Source: an uncultured Oscillospiraceae bacterium (GTDB taxonomy: Bacteria > Bacillota > Clostridia > Oscillospirales > Oscillospiraceae). Taken from it: a stretch of DNA of 64,000 nucleotides. A program made the position numbers and the translations under genes. Every line of letters begins with the position of its first letter. Position 1 is the stretch's first letter. The notes under the pieces were generated by a model that saw only the letters and a program-made list of their open reading frames with translations, had not been told where the DNA came from and searched no databases. Positions 16,253 through 24,724 of the stretch are shown here, one piece after another. The DNA lies in contig CALXDC010000004.1 of assembly GCA_944386975.1 (NCBI GenBank), forward strand, positions 31,766-95,765. Direction: 5' to 3'.

Positions 16253-17671
16253 ATGGAAAAACTGAGCAGGGCGCTGGAGGAGAACCGGCGGGAGCTGGAC
16301 CGGCGGATCGGGGTGGGGCGGAATTTTGACGTGATCGCCCGGGATCTGACCGTGGGGGGGCGGGCAGCCCGCCTCTATGTGCTGGACGGCTATGGAGACG
16401 ACGGAGTGCTGGAGCGGATTTTGTCTTTCCTCCTCTCGGTGACGCCGGAGCAGATGCGACAGGCGGAGGACGCCGACCAGTTTATCCGCCGTTTTGTCAC
16501 CTTCGGGGAGGTGTCCTCGGAGGACCGGCTGGAGACCATTCTTACAGGGGTGTTTCTGGGGAAGACCTGCCTTCTGGTGGAAGGCTTTGACCGGTGTGTC
16601 CTCATTGACGCCAAAATGTTTCCGGGCCGGGAGGTTCAGGAGCCCACCAACGGCCGGGTGCTCCGGGGCTCCCACGACGGCTTTGTGGAGATTTTGCTGA
16701 AAAATACCTCCCTCATCCGCCGCAGGGTTCGGGATGAGCATTTGACCCTGGAGAACCACCAGGTGGGAGGCAGCAGCCGCACCGACGTGGTGCTGGCCTA
16801 TATGGAGGACCGGGTGGATCGGGAACTCCTGGAGGAGATACGGGGGAAGCTTCAGTCCATCGACGTGAAGTCCGTGGCCATGAGCCAGGAGAGCGTGGCG
16901 GAGGCTATGATGCCTCCCCAGTGGTATAACCCCTTTCCCAAGGTGCGCTACACGGAACGGCCCGACGTGGCCACCGCCTGCATCATGGAGGGAAATGTGG
17001 TGCTGCTGGTGGACAACTCCTCCTCGGTGATGCTGCTGCCCACCAGCTTTTTCGCCTTTATGGAGGAAGCCAACGACTACTATTTCCCGCCCCTGGTGGG
17101 AACCTATTTCCGCTATATCCGTATGGTGGTGTTCCTTATGAGCCTGATCATCACGCCTGTGTGGTATCTTCTGGCCAAAAGTCCCCACAATGTGCCGGAT
17201 TGGCTCCAGTTCATCACCGTGGAGGAGATGGGACAGGTGCCGCTGCTGGTGCAGCTTCTCCTGGTGGAATTCATCATTGACCTTCTGAAGCTGGCGTCCC
17301 TCAATACGCCGGACGTGCTGAGCAACTCCTTCTCCATGATCGGAGCCCTGATTCTGGGGGACTTTGCGGTGCAGGCCCGGTGGCTGGTGCCGGAGGTGCT
17401 GGTGTATATGGCCTATGTGTCCATTGCCTCCTTCGCCCAGCCCAGCTTTGAAATGGGCTACGCCTTCAAAATTATGCGGGTGGTGCTGCTGCTGCTCATC
17501 GCCCTGCTGGACTGGTGGGGCTTTGCCATCGGCATGGTCCTGTGGCTGGTGCTGCTGCTTACCACCAAGCCCATCGCCGGGCGGGGGTATCTGTACCCGG
17601 TCTGGCCCTTTGACAAAAAGGCTTTGAGCCGCCTGCTGGTCCGCCGCCCCATCCACCGGGACAACACCTGA
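16253..17671 (+). CDS. spoVAF: stage V sporulation protein AF (GerA family)
   Basis: Inner-membrane protein of the GerA germinant-receptor A-subunit family, best matched to SpoVAF, which assists Ca-dipicolinate release in germination. The 472-residue protein has an N-terminal soluble domain (about 1-275) with VLDGYGDDGVLERIL and SRTDVVLAYMEDRVD, then a membrane part with YNPFPKVRYTERPD at the junction and about five hydrophobic helices (285 onward). The ATG at 16253 has GGAGGAAA upstream. In other spore-formers it follows spoVAE; here it stands alone behind a terminator. Confidence 0.85.
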   Translation: MEKLSRALEENRRELDRRIGVGRNFDVIARDLTVGGRAARLYVLDGYGDDGVLERILSFLLSVTPEQMRQAEDADQFIRRFVTFGEVSSEDRLETILTGVFLGKTCLLVEGFDRCVLIDAKMFPGREVQEPTNGRVLRGSHDGFVEILLKNTSLIRRRVRDEHLTLENHQVGGSSRTDVVLAYMEDRVDRELLEEIRGKLQSIDVKSVAMSQESVAEAMMPPQWYNPFPKVRYTERPDVATACIMEGNVVLLVDNSSSVMLLPTSFFAFMEEANDYYFPPLVGTYFRYIRMVVFLMSLIITPVWYLLAKSPHNVPDWLQFITVEEMGQVPLLVQLLLVEFIIDLLKLASLNTPDVLSNSFSMIGALILGDFAVQARWLVPEVLVYMAYVSIASFAQPSFEMGYAFKIMRVVLLLLIALLDWWGFAIGMVLWLVLLLTTKPIAGRGYLYPVWPFDKKALSRLLVRRPIHRDNT

Positions 17672-17728
17672 GAGGAGAGCGAAGCGGCGGAGGGGGAGAG
17701 GACAGCCGGGCGGCCTTGGAAAAATAAA

Positions 17729-17757
17729 TTGACAAACGGGGCAAAAAACGGTATATA
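17729..17757 (+). promoter_or_regulatory. strong sigma-A-type promoter for the thioesterase gene
   Basis: Consensus TTGACA, a 17-bp spacer, and TATATA (TATACT at 19 bp is an alternative). It lies about 40 bases before the thioesterase start codon. Confidence 0.75.
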
Positions 17758-17796
17758 CTACCAAGAAGAAGTCAAATGAACGAAAGGAGTCCCCCT

Positions 17797-18216
17797 ATGC
17801 CTACCCTTGACCAGATCCGGGCCTGCTTCTCCGGCGACCGATTCGCCACCGAGGCCGCCGGCGTCACCATCGATGTGGCGGAGCCCGGCCATGCCGTCTG
17901 CTCCATGCCCATCCGCCCCGTCCACCTCAACGCCAACTCCGTCCCTATGGGGGGCGCCATCTTCACCCTGGCGGACTTCGCCTTTGCTGTGGCCGCCAAC
18001 GGCCACAGCACCCAGGTCACCGTCACCCAGCAGGTGTCCGTCACGTTTCTCTCCGCATCCCGGGGCAAAACCCTGATCGCCGAGGCCAGGTGCCTGAAGG
18101 CCGGGCGGGCCACCTGCCTTTACACCGTGGACGTTACCGACGAGCTGGGGGCTCAGGTAGCCCACCTTACCGTCAATGGTTTTACCTTGCCCTCCAGAGA
18201 AAAATCCGAAAAATAA
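17797..18216 (+). CDS. hotdog-fold PaaI-type acyl-CoA thioesterase
   Basis: A 139-residue hotdog protein that hydrolyses acyl- or aryl-CoA thioesters. The family pattern is visible: LNANSVPMGGAIFTLADFAFAVAANGH contains the substrate-binding Asn and Gly-Gly and the helix acid (Asp), followed by VTVTQQVSVTFL strands. I start it at 17797, seven bases after GAAAGGAG; an ATG at 17776 includes the ribosome site and is less likely. It has its own promoter but sits just upstream of the aromatic-acid module, so it may recycle stalled arylacetyl-CoA. That link is inference. Confidence 0.8.
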   Translation: MPTLDQIRACFSGDRFATEAAGVTIDVAEPGHAVCSMPIRPVHLNANSVPMGGAIFTLADFAFAVAANGHSTQVTVTQQVSVTFLSASRGKTLIAEARCLKAGRATCLYTVDVTDELGAQVAHLTVNGFTLPSREKSEK

Positions 18217-18230
18217 TAAAGAAACCCCTC

Positions 18231-18259
18231 TTGACTTTAGCGCTTAAAAGTGATAGAGT
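18231..18259 (+). promoter_or_regulatory. promoter of the Tyr T-box transcript
   Basis: TTGACT, 17-bp spacer and TAGAGT. The -35, most of the spacer and the -10 are nearly identical to those of the second T-box promoter at 21999. It fixes the transcript start near 18266. Confidence 0.75.
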
Positions 18260-18265
18260 GTACAC

Positions 18266-18537
18266 CGTTGATACCAAACGCCATGACGGAGCCAAGTAGG
18301 CCCGGACCGCCCCCTTCAGAGACCTGCCGGTTGGTGCAAGGCAGGAGGGGTCCCGGCGCCCAATACCCTCCCGAGCGGCCCGCTGAACGGGAATTTCTCC
18401 AGTAGGCGGCGACGGGTGCGCCCGATAGCGCGCGGGGAGCCTTTTTCCGGGCTCCGTGAGGCCGCCCTTGGCGGTAAATTGAGGTGGTACCACGGGATTT
18501 TCTCGTCCTCTGCTTTGGCAGAGGACGATTTTTTTGT
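18266..18537 (+). promoter_or_regulatory. T-box riboswitch, specifier TAC (tyrosine)
   Basis: The leader has T-box hallmarks in order: ATGACGGAGCCAAGTAG, TTCAGAGACCTGCCGG with GGTGCAAGGCAGG, a specifier-loop segment CAATACCCTCCCGAGCGG, AGTAGGCGGCGACGGG (stem III area), and the tRNA-acceptor-binding antiterminator sequence GAGGTGGTACCACGGG, then a terminator. Aligning the specifier segment on the conserved GAG six bases downstream puts codon TAC at 18364-18366, so the ligand is uncharged tRNA-Tyr. Such leaders read through when the tRNA is uncharged. It controls the CoA ligase and probably the symporter. Confidence 0.85.
18504..18537 (+). terminator. T-box-controlled terminator (Tyr leader)
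   Basis: Stem CGTCCTCTGC paired with its complement around TTTG, followed by A and a run of T residues. It competes with the antiterminator that contains GGTGGTACCACGG. Confidence 0.85.
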
Positions 18538-18567
18538 ATTTTGAAAATGAGAAAAGGAGAGCAGATC

Positions 18568-20205
18568 ATGGTCATTACGGATTTTCTGGAACGAAATGCC
18601 CGACTCTACCGGGATGAGATCGCCCTGGTGGAGATCAATCCCTCCGAGGAGCGGGACAGCGCCGTCACCTGGCGGGAGTTCAGCCTCATTGAGCGCAACC
18701 GGCCCGACGAGCCCTATCGCCGTGAGATGACCTGGAGTCACTTCGACAAGAAAGCCAACCGCTTTGCCAACCTTCTCCTCAGCCGGGGCATCCAGCGGGG
18801 GGCCAAGGTGGGGATTCTGCTGATGAACTGCCTGGAGTGGCTGCCCATCTACTTCGGCATTCTGAAGGCGGGTTGCCTGGCGGTGCCCCTCAACTTCCGC
18901 TACTCCAGCGAGGAGATCCGCTACTGTCTGGACCTGGCGGACGTGGAGGTGCTGGTGCTGGGGCCGGAGTTTGTGGACCGGATCGACCCCATTCTGCCGG
19001 ACCTGGGGCGTGTGAAAATGATGTTCTATGTGGGCAAGCAGGTGCCTCCCTTCGCTGAGAGCTACCAGCGGCTCATGAGCTTCTGCTCCTGGGAGGCCCC
19101 TCCGGTCCACCTGGAGCCCAGCGACCACGCCGCCATCTACTTCTCCTCCGGCACCACCGGTTTCCCCAAGGCCATTCTCCACAACCACAAGGCCCTCTTC
19201 TCCTCCTGCCTCACCGAGCAGCACCACCACGGACAGACCCGGGACGACGTGTTCCTCTGCATCCCGCCTCTCTACCATACCGGGGCCAAGATGCACTGGT
19301 TCGGCTCTCTGGCCAGCGCCAGCAAGGCGGTGCTCCTCCGGGGCGTGTCGCCGGAGTGGATCCTCCGGGCGGTCACCGAGGAGAAGTGCACCATCGTCTG
19401 GCTGCTGGTGCCCTGGGCCCAGGACATCCTGGACGCCATCGAGAGCGGCCGGGTGAAGCTCAGCGACTACTACTTAGACCAGTGGCGGCTCATGCATATC
19501 GGCGCCCAGCCGGTGCCCCCCAGCCTCATCCACCGCTGGAAAAAGATCTTCCCCCACCACCAGTACGACACCAACTACGGCCTCTCCGAGTCTATCGGTC
19601 CCGGCTGCGTCCATCTGGGGGTGGAGAATATCCACAAGGTGGGCGCCATCGGCAAGCCCGGCTATCTGTGGGACGCCCGGGTGGTGGACGAGCACGGAGA
19701 CGACGTGCCCCAGGGCGAGGTAGGGGAGCTGGCGGTGAAGGGCCCCGGCGTGATGCTCTGCTACTACAAGAACCCTCAGGCCACCGAGGAGATTCTCAAA
19801 GGCGACTGGCTCTTCACCGGCGACATGGCCCGGGTGGATGAGGACGGCTTCATCTATCTGGTGGACCGGAAGAAGGACGTGATCATCTCCGGCGGCGAGA
19901 ATCTCTACCCCGTCCAGATCGAGGACTTCCTGCGCAAAAACGACAAGATCAAGGACGTGGCGGTCATCGGTCTTCCCGACAAGCGCCTGGGTGAGATTGC
20001 CGCGGCCATCATTGAGATCAAGGAGGACATGTCCTGCACCGAGGAGGAGATCAACGACTTCTGCAGGGAGCTGCCCCGGTACAAGCGGCCGAGGAAGATC
20101 ATCTTCGACAAGGTGCCCCGGAATCCCACCGGCAAGATCGAGAAGCCGGTGCTCCGGGAGCGGTATTGCAGCGGCCGCCTGGTGGAGGTCCAGAACAACA
20201 GCTGA
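18568..20205 (+). CDS. AMP-forming acyl/aryl-CoA ligase
   Basis: Class I adenylate-forming enzyme: carboxylate + ATP + CoA to acyl-CoA + AMP + PPi. The 545-residue protein has the P-loop YFSSGTTGFPKA, the NYGLSES motif, the GDW-LFTGDMARVDEDGFIYLVDRKKD hinge and the catalytic lysine motif NPTGKIEKP near the C-terminus. The ATG follows GAAAAGGAGAG. A Tyr T-box sits directly upstream, so 4-hydroxyphenylacetate or a related aryl acid is a plausible substrate; long- or medium-chain fatty acids cannot be excluded from sequence. The next gene, a symporter, would supply the acid. Confidence 0.85.
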   Translation: MVITDFLERNARLYRDEIALVEINPSEERDSAVTWREFSLIERNRPDEPYRREMTWSHFDKKANRFANLLLSRGIQRGAKVGILLMNCLEWLPIYFGILKAGCLAVPLNFRYSSEEIRYCLDLADVEVLVLGPEFVDRIDPILPDLGRVKMMFYVGKQVPPFAESYQRLMSFCSWEAPPVHLEPSDHAAIYFSSGTTGFPKAILHNHKALFSSCLTEQHHHGQTRDDVFLCIPPLYHTGAKMHWFGSLASASKAVLLRGVSPEWILRAVTEEKCTIVWLLVPWAQDILDAIESGRVKLSDYYLDQWRLMHIGAQPVPPSLIHRWKKIFPHHQYDTNYGLSESIGPGCVHLGVENIHKVGAIGKPGYLWDARVVDEHGDDVPQGEVGELAVKGPGVMLCYYKNPQATEEILKGDWLFTGDMARVDEDGFIYLVDRKKDVIISGGENLYPVQIEDFLRKNDKIKDVAVIGLPDKRLGEIAAAIIEIKEDMSCTEEEINDFCRELPRYKRPRKIIFDKVPRNPTGKIEKPVLRERYCSGRLVEVQNNS

Positions 20206-20371
20206 GTGTCAGTGAGGAGTTAGGAGAGAGGAGATTCAACCCCGCGGGAGGCGTTTTTCCGGGGGGCGGGTTTCCTGCACCCTTGGACCATGAAAAAACG
20301 GGGGAAATTCCGATTTTCGGCCGGCTCCTATCTCCTCACTCCTATCTGAACGAAATGAGAGGAAACAAACA

Positions 20372-21961
20372 ATGGGAGATATGGCCATCAAACTTTCTAT
20401 GCTGGTGGTATTTTTTGCGGTGATGGTGGGCATCGGCCTCTACTGCCGCCGCCACGCAACCGACGTCAACGGCTTTGTTCTGGGCGGCCGGTCCGTAGGC
20501 CCCTGGCTCACTGCCTTCGCCTATGGTACCAGCTACTTTTCCGCTGTGGTCTTCGTGGGCTATGCGGGACAGTTTGGGTGGAAGTACGGCATCGCCGCCA
20601 CCTGGGCGGGCCTGGGGAATGCTTTTTTGGGGTCGCTGCTGGCTTGGGCCGTTCTGGGCCGCCGGACCCGGGTCATGACCCAGCATCTGGACAGCGCCAC
20701 CATGCCGGAATTTTTTGGTAAGCGCTTTGACAGCCGCTCCCTGAAGCTGATCGCCTCTGTCATCATCTTCATCTTTCTTATCCCCTACACCGCCAGCCTC
20801 TACAACGGCCTCAGCCGTCTGTTTGCCATGGCCTTCGACATCGACTACGCCGTCTGCGTGGTGGTGATGGCGGTGCTCACCGGCGTTTACGTCATCGCGG
20901 GAGGCTACATGGCTACCGCCATCAACGACTTTATTCAGGGCCTTATCATGCTGGTGGGCATCTGCGCCGTCATCGGCGCAGTGCTGAAGAGTCAGGGAGG
21001 CTTCCTGGCCGCTCTGGACGGGCTTGCCCGGGTCTATGACCCCGCCACCTCCGAGACGCCGGGCGTCTTCGCCTCCTTCTTCGGTCCCGACCCGGTAGGG
21101 CTTTTGGGTGTGGTGCTTCTCACAAGCCTTGGCACCTGGGGCCTTCCCCAGATGGTCCAGAAGTTCTACGCCATCAAAAGTGAGAAGTCCATCAACACCG
21201 GCATGGTGGTTTCCACCGCCTTCGCCGTGGTGGTGGCCGGCGGGTGCTACTTCCTGGGCGGCTTCGGCCGGTTGTTTTCCACCCCAGAGGCGGTGAGCGC
21301 CGCCGGGTACGACTCCATCATCCCCACCATGCTCTCCGGCCTGCCCACCATTCTCATCGCCGTGGTGGTGATTCTGGTGCTCTCCGCATCCATGTCCACT
21401 CTCAGCTCTCTGGTGCTGGCCTCCAGCTCCACCCTGACCCTGGATTTCATCAAGGGGAACATCATCAAGGAGATGGACGAGAAGCGGCAGGTGCGGTGGA
21501 TGCGGGCCCTGGTGGTGGTGTTCATCGCCATCAGTGTGGTACTGGCTATCATCCAGTACCGCTCCAGCATCACCTTCATTGCCCAGCTCATGGGCGTCTC
21601 CTGGGGCGCCCTGGCCGGGGCCTTCCTGGCTCCCTTCCTCTACGGTCTTTACTGGAAGGGTACCACCAAGGCTGCCTGCGCCGCCAGCTTTCTCTTCTCC
21701 ACGGTGGTGATGCTCTGCAACATCTTTTTCGGCAGTTTCTTCCCCACTGTGCTCCAGTCCCCCATTAACTGCGGCGCCTTCTGCATGCTGGCGGGCCTTG
21801 TCATTGTCCCGGCGGTGAGCCTTGTCAGCCGCGCCCCCGCCGAGGCGCGGATGGAGGAGATTTTCGCCTGCTATGAGCGGACCGTCACCGTCACGGTGAA
21901 GGATTCCATCGGCCGCCAGGGGGAGGTCCGCCGCCCCCGGAACAAGAAGCGGAAGCGCTGA
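20372..21961 (+). CDS. sodium:solute symporter family (SSS) transporter
   Basis: A 529-residue membrane protein of the SSS family (PutP/PanF/ActP relatives), with about 13 hydrophobic segments. Family features include GGRSVGPWLTAFAYGTSYFSA near residues 38-56, the IAGGYMATAINDFIQG segment, LGTWGLPQMVQKFYA, and a conserved Ser-rich ASMSTLSSLVLASSS helix for sodium binding. ATG at 20372 has GAGAGGAAAC upstream. The gap from the CoA ligase is 166 bases with no clear terminator, so the Tyr T-box probably governs both. Substrate is not readable from sequence; an aryl or short organic acid fits the context. Confidence 0.85.
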   Translation: MGDMAIKLSMLVVFFAVMVGIGLYCRRHATDVNGFVLGGRSVGPWLTAFAYGTSYFSAVVFVGYAGQFGWKYGIAATWAGLGNAFLGSLLAWAVLGRRTRVMTQHLDSATMPEFFGKRFDSRSLKLIASVIIFIFLIPYTASLYNGLSRLFAMAFDIDYAVCVVVMAVLTGVYVIAGGYMATAINDFIQGLIMLVGICAVIGAVLKSQGGFLAALDGLARVYDPATSETPGVFASFFGPDPVGLLGVVLLTSLGTWGLPQMVQKFYAIKSEKSINTGMVVSTAFAVVVAGGCYFLGGFGRLFSTPEAVSAAGYDSIIPTMLSGLPTILIAVVVILVLSASMSTLSSLVLASSSTLTLDFIKGNIIKEMDEKRQVRWMRALVVVFIAISVVLAIIQYRSSITFIAQLMGVSWGALAGAFLAPFLYGLYWKGTTKAACAASFLFSTVVMLCNIFFGSFFPTVLQSPINCGAFCMLAGLVIVPAVSLVSRAPAEARMEEIFACYERTVTVTVKDSIGRQGEVRRPRNKKRKR

Positions 21962-21998
21962 GGAGCGAATTTTCCCACAATTTTTCCCGAAAAACCCA

Positions 21999-22027
21999 TT
22001 GACTTTAGCGGATAAAAGTGATAGAGT
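21999..22027 (+). promoter_or_regulatory. promoter of the Phe T-box operon
   Basis: TTGACT, 17-bp spacer and TAGAGT, 38 bases after the symporter stop. It shares 27 of 29 positions with the Tyr T-box promoter at 18231. Confidence 0.75.
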
Positions 22028-22033
22028 TGATTT

Positions 22034-22312
22034 CGTTGATACCAAAAACGCGATGACGGAACCAAGTAGGGACCCCATCGCCCCCTTCAGAGAGCTGCCG
22101 GACGGTGCGAGGCAGAGAGGGCGTCCTTCCCGAATTCCTTCCTGAGCGGCCTGCCGAACCGGGGCCATCCCCGTTGTAAGCAGCGACGGGGGCGCCCGAT
22201 ATAGCGCCGGGGATATGCTCGTATCCCATGAGGCCGCAAATGCGGTAAACTGAGGTGGTACCACGGGAATTTCTCGTCCTCTGCAAGAATCTTCTTGCAG
22301 AGGACTTTTTTA
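22034..22312 (+). promoter_or_regulatory. T-box riboswitch, specifier TTC (phenylalanine)
   Basis: A second, closely related T-box leader: GATGACGGAACCAAGTAG, TTCAGAGAGCTGCCGG with GGTGCGAGGCAG, specifier segment GAATTCCTTCCTGAGCGG, a stem III region, then GAGGTGGTACCACGGG and a terminator. The same alignment that gives TAC in the first leader gives TTC at 22135-22137 here, so uncharged tRNA-Phe is the predicted ligand. It precedes iorA-iorB-crcB-paaK-ACT-aminotransferase, all on the same strand with short gaps. Confidence 0.88.
22276..22312 (+). terminator. T-box-controlled terminator (Phe leader)
   Basis: A perfect 14-bp stem (GTCCTCTGCAAGAA with its complement) around a two-base loop, followed by seven T residues. 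Confidence 0.88.
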
Positions 22313-22396
22313 TTACCCTGAGAAGTTGAGAAGCAAAACAATAGCCCCGGATCCCTCCCATTGAGGAGAGGGCGGGCGCGAGAAGGAGGATATCTG

Positions 22397-24136
22397 ATGA
22401 AAACCCTGATGCTTGGCAACGAGGCCGCCGCCCGGGGCCTCTACGAGGCGGGCTGTGCCTTTGTCTCCAGCTATCCCGGCACTCCCAGTACGGAGATCAC
22501 CGAGACCATCGCCAAATATCCGGAGGTCTACGCTGAGTGGGCTCCCAACGAGAAGGTGGCCATGGAGAGCGCCTTCGGCGCGTGTCTGGCCGGAAAGCGG
22601 AGCTTCTGCGGCATGAAGCATGTAGGTCTCAACGTGGCCGCCGATCCCCTCTTCACCATCTCCTACACCGGCGTCAACGCCGGCATGGTCATTGCCGTGG
22701 CTGACGACGCGGGCATGCACAGCTCCCAGAACGAGCAGGACTCCCGCCACTACGCCCGGGCTGCCAAGATGCCCATGCTGGAGCCCGCCGACAGCGGCGA
22801 GGCGTTGGAGATGGCCAAGCTGGCCTATGAGATCTCCGAGCAGTTCGACACGGCGGTGCTCCTCAAGATGTGCACCCGCATTGCCCACTCCCAGAGCGTG
22901 GTGGAGCCCGGCGAGCGCATCACGCCTCCGGAAAAGCCCTATGAGAAGAATGGGGCCAAGTACATCATGATGCCCGGCAACGCCAAGCGCCGCCACCCGG
23001 TGGTGGAGGAGCGGACGAAGGCCCTCATCGCCTACGCTGAGACCTCCCCCCTCAACCGCGTGGAGGAGGGCAGGGACAAGTCCATCGGCATCATCACCTC
23101 CTCCACCAGCTATCAGTATGTGAAGGAGGCCCTGGGAGACACCTATCCCGTTTTGAAGCTGGGCATGATCTGGCCTATGCCGGAGAAGAAGATCCTCGAC
23201 TTCGCCGCCTCCGTGGAGAAGCTGGTGGTGGTGGAGGAGCTGGACGGCTTCATTGAGAACCACTGCAAGGAGCTGGGCCTGCAGGCGGAGGGCAAGAACC
23301 TCTTCTCCTGCATCGACGAGCTCAATCAGAACATCGTGGCGGAGAAGCTGGGCAAGGCCCCCGACGTGGGCGTGAAGCTTGACGACGCCATCCCCGCCCG
23401 TCCCCCGGTGATGTGCGCCGGATGCCCCCACCGCGGTCTCTTCTACACTCTGAGCAAGCTGAAGCTCACGGTGCTGGGCGACATCGGCTGCTACACCCTG
23501 GGCGCGGTGGCCCCCCTGGCCGCTATCGACACCACCATCTGCATGGGCGCCTCCGTCTCCGGCCTCCACGGCTTCAACAAAGCCAGCGGCGGCGAGATGG
23601 AAGGCAAGACCGTGGCCGTCATCGGCGACAGTACCTTCATGCACTCCGGCGTCACGGGCCTTATCAACATCGCCTACAACGAGTCCAACTCCACCGTTAT
23701 CATTCTCGACAACTCCATCACCGGTATGACCGGCCACCAGCAGAACCCCACCACCGGCTACAACCTGAAGGGGGATCCCTGCACCAAGATTGATTTGGAG
23801 AGCCTCTGCCGGAGCGTGGGCATCCGGCGGGTCCGGGTGGTGGACCCCTACAACCTGAAGGAGTGCGAGGAGGCTGTGAAGGAGGAGCTGGCGGCGGCGG
23901 AGCCCTCCGTCATCATCTCCCGCCGTCCCTGCGCCCTGCTGAAGTACGTCAAGCACAAGGCGCCTCTTACGGCGAACCCCGACAAGTGCGTGGGCTGCAA
24001 GAGCTGCATGAGGATCGGCTGCCCCGCCATCTCCATCGTGGACGGCAAGGCCCGGATCGACAACACCCTGTGCGTGGGCTGCGGCGTGTGCCAGCAGCTG
24101 TGCAAGTTCGACGCCCTCGAGGCGCTCCAGGCGTAA
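22397..24136 (+). CDS. iorA: indolepyruvate ferredoxin oxidoreductase, alpha subunit
   Basis: Thiamine-diphosphate and iron-sulfur enzyme interconverting aryl-pyruvates with aryl-acetyl-CoA, CO2 and reduced ferredoxin. The 579-residue protein has the pyrimidine-binding domain at the start (SSYPGTPSTEITETIA), the ThDP/Mg region GDIGCYTLGAVAPL and GDSTFMHSG ... NSITGMTG, and a C-terminal double 4Fe-4S domain: Cys 531, 534, 537, 542 and 559, 562, 565, 569. AAGGAGG precedes the ATG. It is first in the Phe T-box operon. The reaction is reversible; T-box control argues for use in the carboxylating (Phe-making) direction. Confidence 0.92.
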   Translation: MKTLMLGNEAAARGLYEAGCAFVSSYPGTPSTEITETIAKYPEVYAEWAPNEKVAMESAFGACLAGKRSFCGMKHVGLNVAADPLFTISYTGVNAGMVIAVADDAGMHSSQNEQDSRHYARAAKMPMLEPADSGEALEMAKLAYEISEQFDTAVLLKMCTRIAHSQSVVEPGERITPPEKPYEKNGAKYIMMPGNAKRRHPVVEERTKALIAYAETSPLNRVEEGRDKSIGIITSSTSYQYVKEALGDTYPVLKLGMIWPMPEKKILDFAASVEKLVVVEELDGFIENHCKELGLQAEGKNLFSCIDELNQNIVAEKLGKAPDVGVKLDDAIPARPPVMCAGCPHRGLFYTLSKLKLTVLGDIGCYTLGAVAPLAAIDTTICMGASVSGLHGFNKASGGEMEGKTVAVIGDSTFMHSGVTGLINIAYNESNSTVIILDNSITGMTGHQQNPTTGYNLKGDPCTKIDLESLCRSVGIRRVRVVDPYNLKECEEAVKEELAAAEPSVIISRRPCALLKYVKHKAPLTANPDKCVGCKSCMRIGCPAISIVDGKARIDNTLCVGCGVCQQLCKFDALEALQA

Positions 24137-24148
24137 GGAGGTACGGAA

Positions 24149-24721
24149 ATGGAAACGAAAAACATCATGATCGTCGGCGTGGGAGGCCAGGGCACCCTGT
24201 TGGCCAGCAAGCTCCTGGGCCGTCTGCTCCTGGACAAGGGCTACGACGTGAAGGTCTCCGAGGTCCACGGCATGTCCCAGCGGGGCGGCAGCGTGGTCAC
24301 CTACGTCCGCTTCGGCGACAAGGTCTACTCCCCCATCATCGACAAGGGGGAGGCGGACTTCATCGTCTCCTTCGAGCTGCTGGAGGCCGCCCGGTGGACG
24401 GAGTATCTCAAAAAGGGCGGCAAAATCGTCACCAACACCCAGCAGATGAACCCCATGCCCGTCATCACCGGCGCGGCGGCGTATCCCCAGGAGCTGGCGG
24501 AGAAGATGGCCGCCGCCGGCATGGACGTGGACGCCTTTGACGCCCTGGCGCTGGCCCAGGAGGCCGGCAGCAGCAAGGCGGTGAACATTGTCCTCATGGG
24601 CCGCCTCAGCCGCTACTTCGACATCTCCGAGGAGGAGTGGCACGCCGCCATCGCCAAGAGCGTGCCGGAGAAGTTCCTGGAGATGAACCAGAAGGCCTTC
24701 ACCCTGGGCCGCCAGGCGTAA
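24149..24721 (+). CDS. iorB: indolepyruvate ferredoxin oxidoreductase, beta subunit
   Basis: A 190-residue gamma-type domain of 2-oxoacid:ferredoxin oxidoreductases that partners IorA. Recognised from the N-terminal GVGGQGTLLASKLLGRLLLDKG and the SEVHGMSQRGGSVVTYVRFG segment that is diagnostic for this subunit. It starts 12 bases after iorA behind AAGGAGG, and ends three bases before crcB. Confidence 0.92.
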   Translation: METKNIMIVGVGGQGTLLASKLLGRLLLDKGYDVKVSEVHGMSQRGGSVVTYVRFGDKVYSPIIDKGEADFIVSFELLEAARWTEYLKKGGKIVTNTQQMNPMPVITGAAAYPQELAEKMAAAGMDVDAFDALALAQEAGSSKAVNIVLMGRLSRYFDISEEEWHAAIAKSVPEKFLEMNQKAFTLGRQA

Positions 24722-24724
24722 GGC

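Noticed and set aside
16221-16253. A 10-codon reading frame (MANYGGKRGL) ending at the spoVAF start
   Set aside because: It has a weak ribosome site and overlaps the spoVAF ATG, but is too short and featureless to call a gene; it may only couple translation.
18254-18290. Specifier codon close to the transcript start (ACC or TTC before GTTGATACC)
   Set aside because: These bases fall at or before the predicted start site of transcription; the specifier segment is about 100 bases further in, ahead of the conserved GAG.
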